Source: Okapia johnstoni (lineage: Eukaryota > Chordata > Mammalia > Artiodactyla > Giraffidae). From it: a DNA stretch of 64,000 nt. Positions 35,815-47,720 of the stretch are shown here, one piece after another. The number at the start of each line of letters is the position of its first letter. Within the stretch, counting starts at the first letter, position 1. Location of the stretch: NCBI GenBank assembly GCA_024291935.2, contig CM044315.1, positions 53,666,385 through 53,730,384 of the forward strand, in the 5' to 3' direction. The notes under the pieces are model-generated. The model had not been told where the DNA came from and made no database searches. It saw only the letters and a list, made by a program, of their open reading frames with translations. The translations under genes and the position numbers were made by a program.

Positions 35815-36330
35815 GTCCTCTCTAACTCCTTCAAGGATATCCCTTATCTGCTCTAAATATCTTTACTACCTACTGAAATTGTTCCAAAATTCACAGGTCA
35901 GCATCTGAAATCATCTATCATTCACTTCCAGATGAATTTTGGAACTTTACTCTCCACTATTCTCATACACTCCTATTCAATCATATCAGATTTCATGCTC
36001 CACTAAACCTCATTTCCTATTTTGTACTTCTCTCCCTGTGCTTCTCTTGTTCTCTCATGCTGAGAACTGTTCTGTTGACAATGCTGATTCATCCCCTTTT
36101 CTAACTCTCTAAAAGATTCCTGTCTATAAAGAGCTGTCTCAAACCTCTATATCTCTAGGTAGTTTTCCTAATTCTTCTAATGCAGTGAGATATCATTGTA
36201 ACTCTCTTAAAGTTCTGTAAACCATTAAGTATCTTAGAGCACTTCTATCACATCTGTCCTGGTATATATATTTTGCATATCCTCCATTGTTGATCATAAG
36301 CGTATTCAAAGCAAGGAATTTTTGTTTTGT
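35815..36330 (+). repeat. L2 LINE 3' remnant
   Basis: 'cctctctaactccttcaagg', 'ccctgtgcttctcttgttct' and the end part 'gtattcaaagcaaggaattt' are in L2 3' order, with strong divergence. Confidence 0.5.
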
Positions 36331-37925
36331 CTTTTACTTTATTGAAGAAATTGAAATGGAAATTGACTCAGACTATCTCAAAATAAAAGTCTTGAATTCA
36401 TTTTGAAGTGTGGTTATTTCTCAGTAACATTAGACAGGTATATCTCAGTTTCACCTTGTTTTCTGTTCAAATACAAAGTGGAATTTAACTGGTGGTTATA
36501 TTGGTGATTTGCCTGCCATAGCTGCCTGCCCATTAATAGCTGATTGGGATGACCACCTTATTTCACAAGGGTCACTGACCATCTGTTAGATAATGATGAC
36601 TTTCAGTCACTGCACAAGATGAAAGACAAATGTTTCTCATTATTTATAAGACAATTTGGAGTTTGGCAAAAATCAGAAGTATACTTTGCCAAAAATAGTT
36701 TCCTTTAATTATTGGACTCATGTGTGTTTCAAAGGAGATTAAATCCATTCACTATATGTGACCCCATAAAATGTCACTTTAAAATCTATTAGCTCTCCGT
36801 AAAGTCCTGTATTTGGTTTACAATCCATCTTTTTGTTGTTGTTGTTTTGTAATAAGTACATAAAATATAAGGCAGGCCTTTAAAGAGTTGTTCAGTGTTA
36901 TTTTGAAATCCTGAAAACATACTTATGATAAACTGGTATTTTAAAGAAAACAGAAAGAAAGATATATTAGCTTCTTTCAAAAGCTCATAATTAGAGGCCA
37001 ATTAGAGAGAAAAAAGATTCATGTGTAAATATAGTATGACATCCATGAAGTTCTTTTGAATAAGAACCGAGTTGTGGTGAACTAAGGAGCCCAGGAGACA
37101 AGCAAGCCAGGGAACAATAGTCCTGTATGTTCAATATTGATTGCAAAGACAATTGTGAAATGTTAGTAAGAGAAGAGGCGGTAAGGCAAGTGTGGCTGTA
37201 TTTCTAACATGATTTTTACAAGGCAGTTGTGCTTAACTAACTTGCCGGGATGCTTGAAAATAACGCACTGTGAAAGATAAGAAATGTGGATATAGTACAG
37301 TTCGATTTTCATAAAAGATTTTGACAGCTTTACGTGAGAGATTAATGGCTTAAGGTAGAGAATTGTAGAGTAAACGCTTAAGAAGTGTCTTACATAGAAA
37401 CCATTTCAAGAATAAAACATGGTCTTTGAGGATGAAATAATAAAAAAGAATTTCAAATGTAGTAAACCCTTAAAATTATAGGGGGCACCAATCTTTAAAT
37501 TTCTAATTTTAGAAAGCACTCAGTTTCCATTCTTCTTCATGTTCTTCTCTAATTATCATGACTGTGTATTTATTACATTTAATTACGTTCCCCAAATATT
37601 TATTATGTTAACTACAAATTATACTAAAAGCAACTGCTAGTGTGTTTGCACAAAAATGCAGATATATTTAAGGAGAGTGAGTTACACATTTATCTTTTAC
37701 TGAGAAATGAAAGGCTTACTGGAGGAAGAACATAAATATGGATAATATTTAGCCAAGAGTACGTTTATGTTTGTAGAGCATCAAATAAAAATTTTAAAAC
37801 CTACCTTTATATGTGTAAGGACAACAATTAAAAATATCATATTGTTCCAATCAAATCAGGACCAAATGAGCAAAGTTTTTCATGGTCATCAAAGATTTGT
37901 TCATATATTTAGTTTTCTTTATGCG
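36331..37925. other. Unique intronic sequence
   Basis: Short (GTT)n-like run at about 36835-36849. No gene or repeat recognised. Confidence 0.55.
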
Positions 37926-37933
37926 TTCACCTT

Positions 37934-38683
37934 CAGTTCAGTTCAGTCACTCGGACTCTTTGCAACCCCATGAATCGCAGCACACCAGGCCTCCCTGTCC
38001 ATCACCAACTCCTGGATTCCACGCAAACCCATCTCCATCGAGTCGGTGATTCCATCTAACCATGTCATCCTCTGTTGTCCCCTTCTCCTCCTGCCCTCAA
38101 TATTTCCCAGCATCAGGGTCTTTTCCAATGAGTTAGCTCTTCACATCAGGTGGCCAAAGTATTGGAGTTTCAGCTTCAACATCAGTCCTTCCAATGAACA
38201 CCCAGGACTGATCTCCTTTAGGATGGACTGGTTGGATCTCCTTGCAGTCCAAGGGACTCTCAAGAGTCTTCTCCAAAACCACAGTTCAAAAGAATCAATT
38301 CTTCAGTGCTCAGCTTTCTTTACATAGTCCAACTCTCACATCCATACATGACTACTGGAAAAACGATAGCCCTGACTAGACAGACCTTTGTTGGCAAAGT
38401 AATGTCTCTGTTTTTTAATATGTTGTCTAGGTTGGTCATAACTTTCCTTCCAAGGAATAAGCGTCTTTTAATTTCATTGCTGCAATCACCATCTGCAGTG
38501 ATTTTGAAGCCCAGAAAAATAAATTCAGCCACTGTTTCCATTATTTCCCCATCTATTTGCCATGAAGTGATGGGACCAGATGCCATGATCTTAGTTTTCT
38601 GAACGTTGAGCTTTAAGCCAACTTTTTCACTCTCCTCTTTCACTTTCATCAAGAGGCTCTTTTGTTCTTCTTCAGTTTCTGCC
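37934..38683 (-). mobile_element. BovB LINE, 5'-truncated 3' end
   Basis: About 750 bp of antisense BovB from the 3' terminus to the reverse-transcriptase C-side (frame at 38320-38688 reads SEKVGLKLNVQKTKIMASGP). TTCACCTT at 37926-37933 is repeated at 38684-38691 (8 bp) as a target-site duplication. Confidence 0.92.
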
Positions 38684-38691
38684 TTCACCTT

Positions 38692-39238
38692 ACTATCTAC
38701 TTAACCCAACCCTTGAGCATTTTTCTCATGTTCCAGAAATTTAAGAAAAAAAGATACTGTGATTGTGAGTGGCTTCCATTTGTTTTTCTGAGACAAATAG
38801 GAGTTTGTTCTACTTTCATCAAAGCTAGAAGTTGGCCTCACAAAGTGATATATATATAGTATCAGCATACTTTTACCTATAGTATCACTGTATTTTTACC
38901 TACACAGGTAGGTAAAAACAAACTTCATAGACAGTGTGCATTCCTGTTTGTTCCAAATGATATATTCCATTTTGAAACCATAGAGGAAATCCAGAGATTT
39001 GTGTGTGTGTCTCAGTTTAGAATAATCAACAGCAAAATCTCTAAAGTACCGTGGGAATAGGGTGAATGCCAGTGCTTCTACTTGTACTAATACTAAACCT
39101 ACTCTGGACTATTTGTACCCTTTTGGTGTATCCAAAAGAATGTGATTTCTTCTCTTTTATAGAACATTTGCACAATTTCTTATTTTAGGTATTATATTAT
39201 TCAATACATACACATATGCTTTTTTGCACACTGACTAT
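38692..39238. other. Unique intronic sequence
   Basis: Short AT and GT runs at about 38846-38858 and 39002-39010. No gene recognised. Confidence 0.5.
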
Positions 39239-39245
39239 GTAATAG

Positions 39246-39348
39246 TGCTGCAAGCATGCATGCTAAGTCACTTAAGTTGTGTCCAACTCTGCAACCCTAT
39301 GGACTGTAGCCTGCCAGGCTCCTCTGTCTGTGGAATAGGCAAGAACCA
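39246..39348 (-). mobile_element. Truncated Bov-tA SINE
   Basis: About 100 bp of the reverse complement ('gctaagtcacttaagttgtg' to 'ggctcctctgtctgtgga'). GTAATAG at 39239-39245 is repeated at 39349-39355. Confidence 0.8.
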
Positions 39349-39379
39349 GTAATAGATATTGTGCTTGTTACTGGTCATC

Positions 39380-39770
39380 ACAGTGAATAAGTCAGTCAGA
39401 TCTTTGACAGTTTAGCAGGGGTGATATAATCAAGCAAGTGATTTTACAGTACAGGGCAATAAAGCAAGATAGTTAATGCACTGGAGGCAATGCAAGCTTT
39501 AGGAAAGGTCCCTTAAAACTATCTAGGGGCATGGAGCAGACATCACAGAGGGCTTATCAAGAAATGACATCTAAGGCGAGGTGTTTAAGTCTTGTCACCT
39601 GGGACATTTCAATTAATCTTCACAAAATACCTTCTTCAAGTACATGTTACTATCTCCATTTTAAAGAATCAAATTTGAAAGCTTAGAAAAATTAAGCAGT
39701 CCCCAGATTCCTAAGGTTAGTCAGCATCAATAACTATGATTCAACCCCACATTGTTCTGAATTCAACATA
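39380..39770. repeat. L2-like and MIR-like remnants
   Basis: 39380-39600 holds 'cagtacagggcaataaagca' and 'gcttatcaagaaatgacatc', resembling the reversed L2 body. 39605-39770 holds 'aattaatcttcacaaaatac' and 'tactatctccattttaaaga', resembling sense MIR. Both are weak. Confidence 0.4.
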
Positions 39771-41261
39771 AATTTACCGTAGAGAACCCATATCAATATT
39801 TCCCCCATATTTCAGTTCATCTGTTTTTAGAGAACATCATAGTGATGGCTTTATTCTTTACTCTTCAAATTTGATTTTTATAATGACTCAAGGAAATAGT
39901 GACTAATATCATAAGAGTTCTGACCTTAGGAGATGATTCAGTCATGGAGTTAGGAAAATATGTAGCAATCTAGTAAGGAGAAAGTCATGGCTGAAATTTC
40001 AGCTTTTCCTAAATCACAGTGGAAATTTAGATTCCTTGGAGGGACTTGCTTTCCTGAGCCAGCCAGGCACTGAGATATGACAGGGTCAGCTGTCCATTAG
40101 ATGATACTACTGGATGGATCCTCTAGCAAGAGAAGGATTAATATTTGTAGAGGTCCTGGTACTTTCTGTAAAGAAAGCACTCAGATGAAAATAATATAAA
40201 TTATATGTTGGTTACATATTCAGATTTTGCTATCCTTTACTATTCTTGGAAATATAAATATTCATTTTCATTTCTTATGCATTTTACAATGAATATGTCT
40301 CTCCCTCCCTTCTCTCACAAAACACACATACATGCACAAAAACACAACGTTTGAAGCACGCAGATACATCTTGAAGCAGCAAAGATTTAACAATAATGAA
40401 AGAACTGGTCATGGAGAAAAGATAAAGTAGTTTAGAGTTCTGAGAAGGAAAATAAACTGAAGAGACTAACAACGCATATTTAAAATACATAGGTATTGAC
40501 TAAATTTTTTCAAGTACGTTTCAGTGTTGAGTAAGCAAAAAAAAATAATTACACTCAGAACATTTAGCAAATTAAGATATTCTTATCAGTGGTTTTAAGA
40601 GACTAGTTAATTATTTTTTAATTTACTGATAAATAGATAATTTTAATGTAGCTGGTCTCAGATTTCGAGCAACTTTAAGCATACATTTGAAATAGAAAGA
40701 AGTGAGACTCTTTAAGCAATTATTCAACAAGTCCATATTCTTCATGAAGAATATCTTCAGGACACTACAGGCAATCTGTAAACTAATATTCTAATAATTC
40801 TTACATAGATTCAATTATCTATTTTTCCTATACCTAGGCAGATAGAAGCTGAAGGTTAAAAAGGAGAAAAGTTAGAGGAAACTATGCTGATAGCTTTAAA
40901 TAAGTAGTTAAATGGTTTAATAGTGGGAAAATATACAAAATATAGCATGCCAGGTATCAAAAAGTTTCAAACTATGATTTAAATGTCCTTAGGCTTTATG
41001 ATGACTTTAAAAGCCCTTATAGGAATATATAATTTTTTAAAATAAATTTTTGACTTAAATTTCCATGTGTGCTCTTATCTAAAATTGGCCTGCCAGACAG
41101 TATAGATCTGAGAGAATTGTTTCCAATTCCTACTTCTTGCTTTTGCACTCATCTTTTGCTAAATCTCTCAAACATACAGAATCATATGAAACATAGGTCA
41201 AAGCATAAAAACTAAAGGAAATGAAACAAAGAGACTCTATAAAATATTGGTGTTCTCTTGA
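39771..41261. other. Unique intronic sequence
   Basis: AT-rich. An A run lies at about 40539-40547. No gene or repeat recognised. Confidence 0.55.
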
Positions 41262-41814
41262 TCTATGCATGTTGCTGAAATGTCATTATTTCATTCTTTT
41301 TTATGGCTGAGTAACATTCCATTGGGCTTCCTAGGTGGCACAGTGGTAATGAATCCACCTGCCCATGCAGGAGACGCAAGAGATTTGGGTTCAATCCCTG
41401 GGTCAGGAAGATTCCCTGGAGGAGGAAATGGCAACCCACTCCAGTATTCTTGCCTGGAAAATTCCAAGGACAGAGGAGCCTGACAGGCTATAGTCCACAG
41501 GGTCACAAAGAGTTGAACACGACTGAGTGACTGAGCACACATAATATTCCATTGTGTATATGTACCACATCTTCTTTATTGATTCATCTGTTGATGGACA
41601 TTTAGTTTGCTTCCATGTGTTGGGTTATTGTAAGTGGTGCTGCAGTGAATATCGAGATGCATGTATCTTTTCAAATAATAGTTTTATATAACTGGAAGTG
41701 GGATTGCGTGATCATTAGGTAACTCAGTTTTTATTTTCTGAGGAACCTCCATGTTGTTTTCCATAGTGGCTATGCCGAATGACATTTCTACCAACAGTAT
41801 GGGAAGGTTCCAAA
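41262..41814 (-). mobile_element. Antisense L1 3' part, split by a SINE
   Basis: 41262-41324 and 41542-41814 are the reverse complement of L1 ORF2 C-terminal and 3' DNA ('ttcattcttttttatggctg', 'gtgtatatgtaccacatctt', 'ccatagtggctatgccga'). The text is continuous across the inserted Bov-tA. Confidence 0.85.
41325..41541 (+). mobile_element. Bov-tA SINE inside an L1
   Basis: Bov-tA in sense from 'ggcttcctaggtggcacagt' to 'tgagtgactgagcacaca'. TAACATTCCATTG (41312-41324) and TAATATTCCATTG (41542-41554) are a 13-bp target-site duplication with one difference. Confidence 0.93.
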
Positions 41815-41824
41815 AAGAGATTTA

Positions 41825-41985
41825 TTATAAAACACCTCTTAACCCATAACTATCCTAACTCTAGGAACCACCTACTCTCTTCTTGGCCATAAGGTACCTC
41901 ATTGTTTTTCGAACAAAATGCAAATTCTTATGTAATGGGTCATAAAGCTTTACATGATCTAATCTCTGCACTCTTTTCTACAATC
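41825..41985 (+). repeat. L2 LINE fragment
   Basis: 'gaacaaaatgcaaattctta', 'cataaagctttacatgatct' and 'aatctctgcactcttttcta' follow the L2 3' region. It sits between two L1 pieces of opposite orientation. Confidence 0.5.
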
Positions 41986-41987
41986 TT

Positions 41988-43424
41988 GAGAAAGAAGAAT
42001 GTAGCTGGAAGAATCAGGCTCCCTGACTTCAGACTCTACTACAAAGCAACAATAATCAAAACAGTATGGTAACTGGTACAAAAGCAGACTTACAGCAAAG
42101 GAACAGGATAGAAAGCCCAGAATCAAATCCACACATTTTGGTCAATTAGTCTACAACAGAGGAGGGAGCAATATACATTAGAGAAAGATAGTCTTTTCAA
42201 TAAGCAGTGCTGGAAAAATTGGATAGCTACTTGTAAAATAATGAAATTAGAATGTTCTCTTAACACCAAACACAAAGAATAAACTCAAAGTGTATTAGAG
42301 ACCTAAATATATGACTGGATGCTATAAAACTCTCAAAAGAAAACATAGGAAGAACACTCCTTAACATAAATCATAGCAATTTATTTTTGGATACACTTCC
42401 TACAATAATGAAAATAAAAACAAAAAATAAATAAGACCTAGAGAAACTTTTGTACTGTAAATGAAACCATAAACAAAACAGAGAGATCACAGATTGAGAG
42501 AAAATATTTGTAAATAATACAACCAACAAAGGATAAATCTCCAATATGTACAAACAGCTCATGCAACTCAATATCAAAAATACAAACAATCCAATCAAAA
42601 AATGAGCAGAAGATCTAAATAGGTATTTATCCAATGAAGACATGGCCAAAAACCCATGAAAAGATGTTCAACATCACTAATTATTAGAGAAATGCAAATC
42701 AAAATTACATTGAATTATCACCTTACACCAGTCAGAATGTCCATCATCAAAAAGTCTACAAACAATAAATGCTGAAGAAGGTATGGAGAAAAGGGACCCC
42801 TCCTACACTGTTGCTGGGGGTGTAAATTGGTATAACCACCATAGAGAACAGTATTGAGGTTCCTTTAAAAAATAAAAATAGTTACCATGTGATCCAGAAA
42901 TCCCACTCGTAGGTATATATCTGGATAAAACTGTAACTTGAAAAGATATATGCACACCAGTGTTTACTGCAGCACTGTTTACAATAGGCAAGACATGGAA
43001 GCAACCTAAATGTCTATTGTAAGAAGAATGGATAAAGATGTGTTGTGTATGTATACAATGGAATACTACTCTCATAAAAATGAAATAATGCCATTTGCAG
43101 CAATATGGGCGGGCCTAGAGATTGTCACAGTAAGTGAAGTAAGTCAGACAAAGACAAATATCATAGTATGTCACTTATATGTGGAATCTAACAAGATGAT
43201 ACTGATGAATTTGTTGCAAAGCAGAAACAGATTCAGAGACTTTGAAAATAAACTTATGGATAGCAAAGGGGAAAGGTTGGGGAGGAGATGAATTAGAAGT
43301 TTGGGATTAGCATATAAACACTATTTTATATGGAATTGATGGTCAACAAGGACCTACTGTATAGCACAGGAAGTTTTACTCAATATTTTATATAAACTAT
43401 ATGGGAAGATAACCTAAACAAAAA

Positions 43425-43489
<65 letters not shown>

Positions 43490-43575
43490 AACTGAATCAC
43501 TGCTGTACACCTGAAACTAACACAACATTGTTAATCAACTATACTCCAATATAAATAATATTGTAAAAATAAAAC
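41988..43575 (+). mobile_element. Sense L1, ORF2 C-part and 3' UTR
   Basis: 'gtagctggaagaatcaggct' opens the ORF2 region downstream of the reverse-transcriptase core. 'caatgaagacatggccaaaa' and 'ggagaaaagggacccctcct' mark the C-terminal part. The 3' UTR ends in 'ctgtacacctgaaactaaca' and an AATAAA-rich stretch. The reading frame is broken in many places. It is truncated at the 5' side. Confidence 0.9.
43425..43490. repeat. Compound microsatellite (TG)n(TA)n(TATG)n in L1 3' UTR
   Basis: About eight TG units (43425-43440), then about eighteen TA units, then about four TATG units. This kind of array is usual in the 3' UTR of ruminant L1 and is likely to vary in length between animals. Confidence 0.92.
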
Positions 43576-43756
43576 ATTGGTGTCAATGTTGATACAATAA
43601 TTCTAGACTGCTAAATTCTATTATAATTTAGGCAGTTTCAAATTTGCTTTCAACGCACATTCATGAACACCTATATGAATGTATAATAGAGTTATAAAAG
43701 ATACCTATTTGGTAGTGTTTTTGATGATAGATTATTATAATCATATCACTCAGTCC

Positions 43757-44279
43757 AGTTCAGGTCAGTCGCTCAGTCGTGTCCGACTCTTTTCGACCCC
43801 ATGAATTGCAGCCTGCCAGGCCTCTCTGTCCATCACCAACTCCCGGAGTCTACCCAAACCCATGTCCATCGAGTCAGTGATGCCATCCAGCCATCTCATC
43901 CTCTGTTGTCCCCTTCTCCTCCTGCCCCCAATCCTTCCCAGCTTGGATCTCCTTGAAGTCCAAGGGACTCTCAAGAGGCTTCCCCAACACCACAGTTCAA
44001 AAGTGTCAGTTCTTCAGCCCTCAGCTTTCTTCACTGTCCAACTCTCACATCCATACATGACTACTCGAAAAACCAGTACTTGGACTAGACAGACCTTTGT
44101 TGGCAAAGTAATGTCTCTGCTTTTAAATATGCTATCTAGGTTGGTCATAACCTTCCTTCCAAGGAGTAAGCGTCTTTTAATTTCATGGCTGCAATCACCA
44201 TCTGCAGTGATTTTGGAGCCCAAAAAAGTAAAGTCTGACACTGTTTCCATTGTTTCCCCATCTATTTCCCATGAAGTGG
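43757..44279 (-). mobile_element. BovB 3' end (left arm of an inverted pair)
   Basis: Antisense BovB 3' end with an internal deletion of about 120 bp near 43941, where text jumps from CTTCCCAGC to TTGGATCTCCTTG. It stops at CATGAAGTG. The next BovB in opposite orientation begins about 266 bp later. Confidence 0.92.
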
Positions 44280-44545
44280 GATGAAGTTAAAAAATGGAGT
44301 GGCATCACTATAACAGGATTCTTTCCATTTCATAGTTTTATTTAAGAAAACAAGATTTCCCAGAATTGATTCTACATTCTATTCATGTAAGCACATAGTA
44401 TCCTCATTTGTGCAAGAAAGTTTATCTCTGTATCTATAGATAAAACCACCTCATTAAGATATCCATAATTAATTATGTAAAATAAAAAAATTCAGTATTT
44501 ATCAAAATGTATTATATATAACTTGTTCAATTGTATACTATTAGT

Positions 44546-45114
44546 GACTGCAGATGGTGACTGCAGCCATGAAATTAAAACACGCTTGCTCCTTGGAAGA
44601 AAAGTTATGACCAACCTAGCAGCATATTAAAAAGCACAGACATTAGTTTGCCAACAAAGGTCAGTCTAATCAAAGCTGTGGTTTTTCCAGTAGTCATGTA
44701 TGGATGTGAGAGTTGGACTATAAAGAAAGCTGAACACCAAAGAATTGATGCTTTTGAACTGTGGTGTTGGAGAAGAGTCTTGAGAGTCCCTTGGACTGCA
44801 AGGAGATCCAACCAGTCCATCCTAAAGGAGATCAGTCCTAAATATTCATTGGAAGGACTGACAGCGAAGCTGAAACTCCAATACTTTGGCCACCTGATGT
44901 AGAGAATTGACTCATTGGAAAAGACCCTGATGCTGGGAAAGATTGAAGGCAGGAGAAGGGGATGACAGAGAATGAGATGGTTGAATGGCATCACTGATGT
45001 GAAGGACATGAGTTTGAGTAGGCTTCTGGAGTTGCTGATGGACAGGGAGACCTGACATGCTGCAGTCCATGGTGTCACAAAGAGTCAGACATGGCTGAGC
45101 GATTGAACTGAACT
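44546..45114 (+). mobile_element. BovB 3' end (right arm of an inverted pair)
   Basis: Sense BovB 3' end from ACTGCAGATGGTGACTGCAG to the terminal GAACTGAACTGA. It covers the same part of the consensus as 43757-44279. No target-site duplication was found at its edges. Confidence 0.93.
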
Positions 45115-45779
45115 GAATGATTGTAAAAATAAATTCCTCCATAATATTTTTACTTAGATCCTTACAGTCATAAGAATTTTTATAGCCAATTTACATATTT
45201 AATTTTACTGTAGAAGATAAGGTATCAATAATAGATTTTAATTTTTAAAATTAGATTAGAATCAAATTATATGGCAAATGTGGATTAAAAATATGAGTTT
45301 GAGGAGAAAGAGAAACAATGTAGCATTTTTTTAAAGATAGAGCTTGTTCTTTTTTTATTTTTTTTAACTACTGGTATCACTGTTATGTAAATTCTTGGAT
45401 GCCTTTAAAAGTGAGAATTAACACATCTAAAGAGAGGATTAGCATTTTTATTTTAATATATCCTTATTTATAGTAATCAGAAATTAAAATTTTTTGCAAA
45501 GACCTTAGCTTATGATAAAAAATTTAGTTGACAATTTAAAAGCATGCAATACTTTACATAGTGTAGAAAATCATTTTATGGATCATAAAAGCAAAAGCAA
45601 AAAGAAAGCTCACCTTTACTTCATCATCCTGAGTTTGGGAAGTTTGCTGTACTCATGCAATCAGCAAATAGAGATGCATAACCATATCCTAGAGTTATGA
45701 GGGAAATTAACTCATAAAACCTTATAATAATTACAAAGTATTTATATACATATTTTGCCTTAAAACTTTAAATCTATCT
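45115..45779. other. Unique intronic sequence
   Basis: AT-rich. No gene or repeat recognised. Confidence 0.5.
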
Positions 45780-45960
45780 CCTGTGCACAGTCTCATTTAA
45801 TCTTTTACCAAAATAGGAATTACTTAGTATAAGTGGTGCTATCTCCATTTTGCAAATACATGGGTAATGCTTTAATAGTTACTTTTGAGTTGAGTTTACT
45901 TGCCCAAAGTAATTGCTAATATACCAGGGAGCTGATATCTAAAACATAAGTTTTACGTTT
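45780..45960 (+). repeat. MIR-like remnant
   Basis: 'cacagtctcatttaatcttt', 'gctatctccattttgcaaat' and 'acttgcccaaagtaattgct' follow MIR in sense. Confidence 0.6.
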
Positions 45961-46309
45961 CAATATAACTTTTAAAAAAGTTAATAACACTGGAGCTCTC
46001 TTTTTCTTAACATGTTCTGCCTATAAGATGAGGAAATACAAAAAAAAGGAAAAGCTTGTTTGGAAGTTCAAGGAAGGTAAAATAGTACTTTAAGGTATGA
46101 CCTTCATTTATGTAAAAATTATTTCTCATGAACCAGCCCCAGGTTATGACTATGTAGATAAGTAACATTTTGCTCTATCAAGCCAGAGCTCTGAATGCCT
46201 CTTTTTTCTTCCTTTAAATTATATTTCGCAGCCTAAGGGATTTTGGTCATTGAGGATGGTGGTAGTTTATTTTGTTTTAAACATCAGATTAACTGTAGAA
46301 AGGTGATTG

Positions 46310-46480
46310 ATGATAATTGCCCTTAATTACACACTTACCAGGTACATTTAACAAACATCCTAACAATCTTGTCAAATAATTTCACAAAACCAAATTTATA
46401 GATGAGAAAACTAAGGCACATTAATTTGCTCTATGTTCCACTGCTAGTACACAAGAAAGCTAACATTTGGACTCCAATAT
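46310..46480 (+). repeat. MIR remnant
   Basis: 'acacttaccaggtacattta', 'gatgagaaaactaaggcaca' and 'ttgctctatgttccactgct' follow MIR in sense. It is cut off by a Bov-tA at 46481. Confidence 0.65.
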
Positions 46481-46656
46481 TGGTAAAGAGTCTGCCTGCC
46501 AATGCAGGAAACACAGAGACACAAGTTCTGTCCTGGGTCAGAGAGTCCCTGGAGTATGAAATAGCAACCTACTCCAATATTCTTGCTTGGAAAGTTCCAT
46601 GGACAGAGGAGCCTGGCAGGCTGCAGTCCATAGGGTCACAAAGAATCAAGGACATA
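46481..46656 (+). mobile_element. Bov-tA SINE, 5'-truncated
   Basis: 'tggtaaagagtctgcctgcc' to 'gggtcacaaagaatcaagga'. It lacks the first about 25 bp of the SINE. Confidence 0.85.
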
Positions 46657-47239
46657 TAATGTGTCCCTGTGATCTAACAAAAACTTCAATTTGAGATTAT
46701 TTTTAACTTTTAACAAATTTTGAGAAAACATAATCAGTTTAAATTTGTTTGCAGGAAGAAGATTAAAAAAAAAAAAAACTACACTATTCTCCCTCTGGGA
46801 TACATTCCCTAATTTGTATTTTAAGGCATACCTCATATTGAAATATGACTTAGTCAATTTTCTCGAGAGAGGACAGATAAATATGGATTAATGGCTACTT
46901 TAGTTAATGATTGCAATGCTGGTTTTAATTAATTGTGCTATGTACTCATTCTTTATTCATAAAATAAAATTTGTGCACAGAATACCTTTTATTAGGAAAA
47001 AAAGGCGAGAAAACTCCATCAGTGACCAGTAGAAAGTTTAGAGGTCAACATAGCAAAGACAGAGAGAATAATTATTTTTGCTTTCATTGATGCTGTAAAG
47101 TAGCATATACTTCGTTTGACAAAACAGTTGAGTTTGAAACATTTCTGTATATCCATTTGTTATGTTTCTTATTTTATCATCTGTATTTATATGCAAATAG
47201 AATACTTTCCAAATGATTTAAACACAAAGACGTTTAATG
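46657..47239. other. Unique intronic sequence
   Basis: A run of about 14 A at about 46765-46778. No gene or repeat recognised. Confidence 0.5.
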
Positions 47240-47720
47240 AAAAGAAGTAGGTGTTTGATGGAAGGCACTAGAATTGCTTATATTGCTTTGGGTACAGAGT
47301 TCCATGCATGTGTTTTTTTTTTTTTTTTTTCTTTCACTTGCTTTTAAGAGTGAGGTGTCTGTATGTGACTCCATCCCTAAGAAGATGGTATAGAAAGACT
47401 TGGCTGGACCCTAGAGCTTTATCTCTGTCACTTCTCTGGACCTGGCTGCATTCTCCTTCTCTGATATTGCTATTTTAAACACCCACCGGCTGCATTCTGA
47501 ATGTAGTGTTCATTCCTTTTATAGCTCCTGAGGTGAAAGTCCAACTTCTCCAGGAAGCAGCTGCCAGGGAGATGGCACTGCAGACAGAACTCTCCCCACA
47601 GTGGTTCAGAGCACCTGCCAGTTAACAAAACTCCTGAAGCCTTTCCAGATCCAAATATCTCACACTTAGGTCCATGTGTGAGAAAGCAAGCTGGTTTAGT
47701 TGAATTCAAAATCTAAAAAG
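47240..47720. other. Unassigned stretch, less AT-rich than its surroundings
   Basis: A run of about 20 T at 47311-47330 is followed by about 390 bp richer in G and C, with C-rich text such as 'ccaggaagcagctgccaggg' and 'cacccaccggctgc'. I cannot tie it to a repeat family or a gene. A 79-codon antisense frame at 47470-47709 has no recognisable domain. Confidence 0.45.

Noticed and set aside
41262..43575. The two L1 pieces as one twin-primed insertion
   Set aside because: The antisense piece covers the 3' end of L1, which the sense piece also covers, and an L2 fragment lies between them. Twin priming would place an upstream L1 part in the inverted piece.
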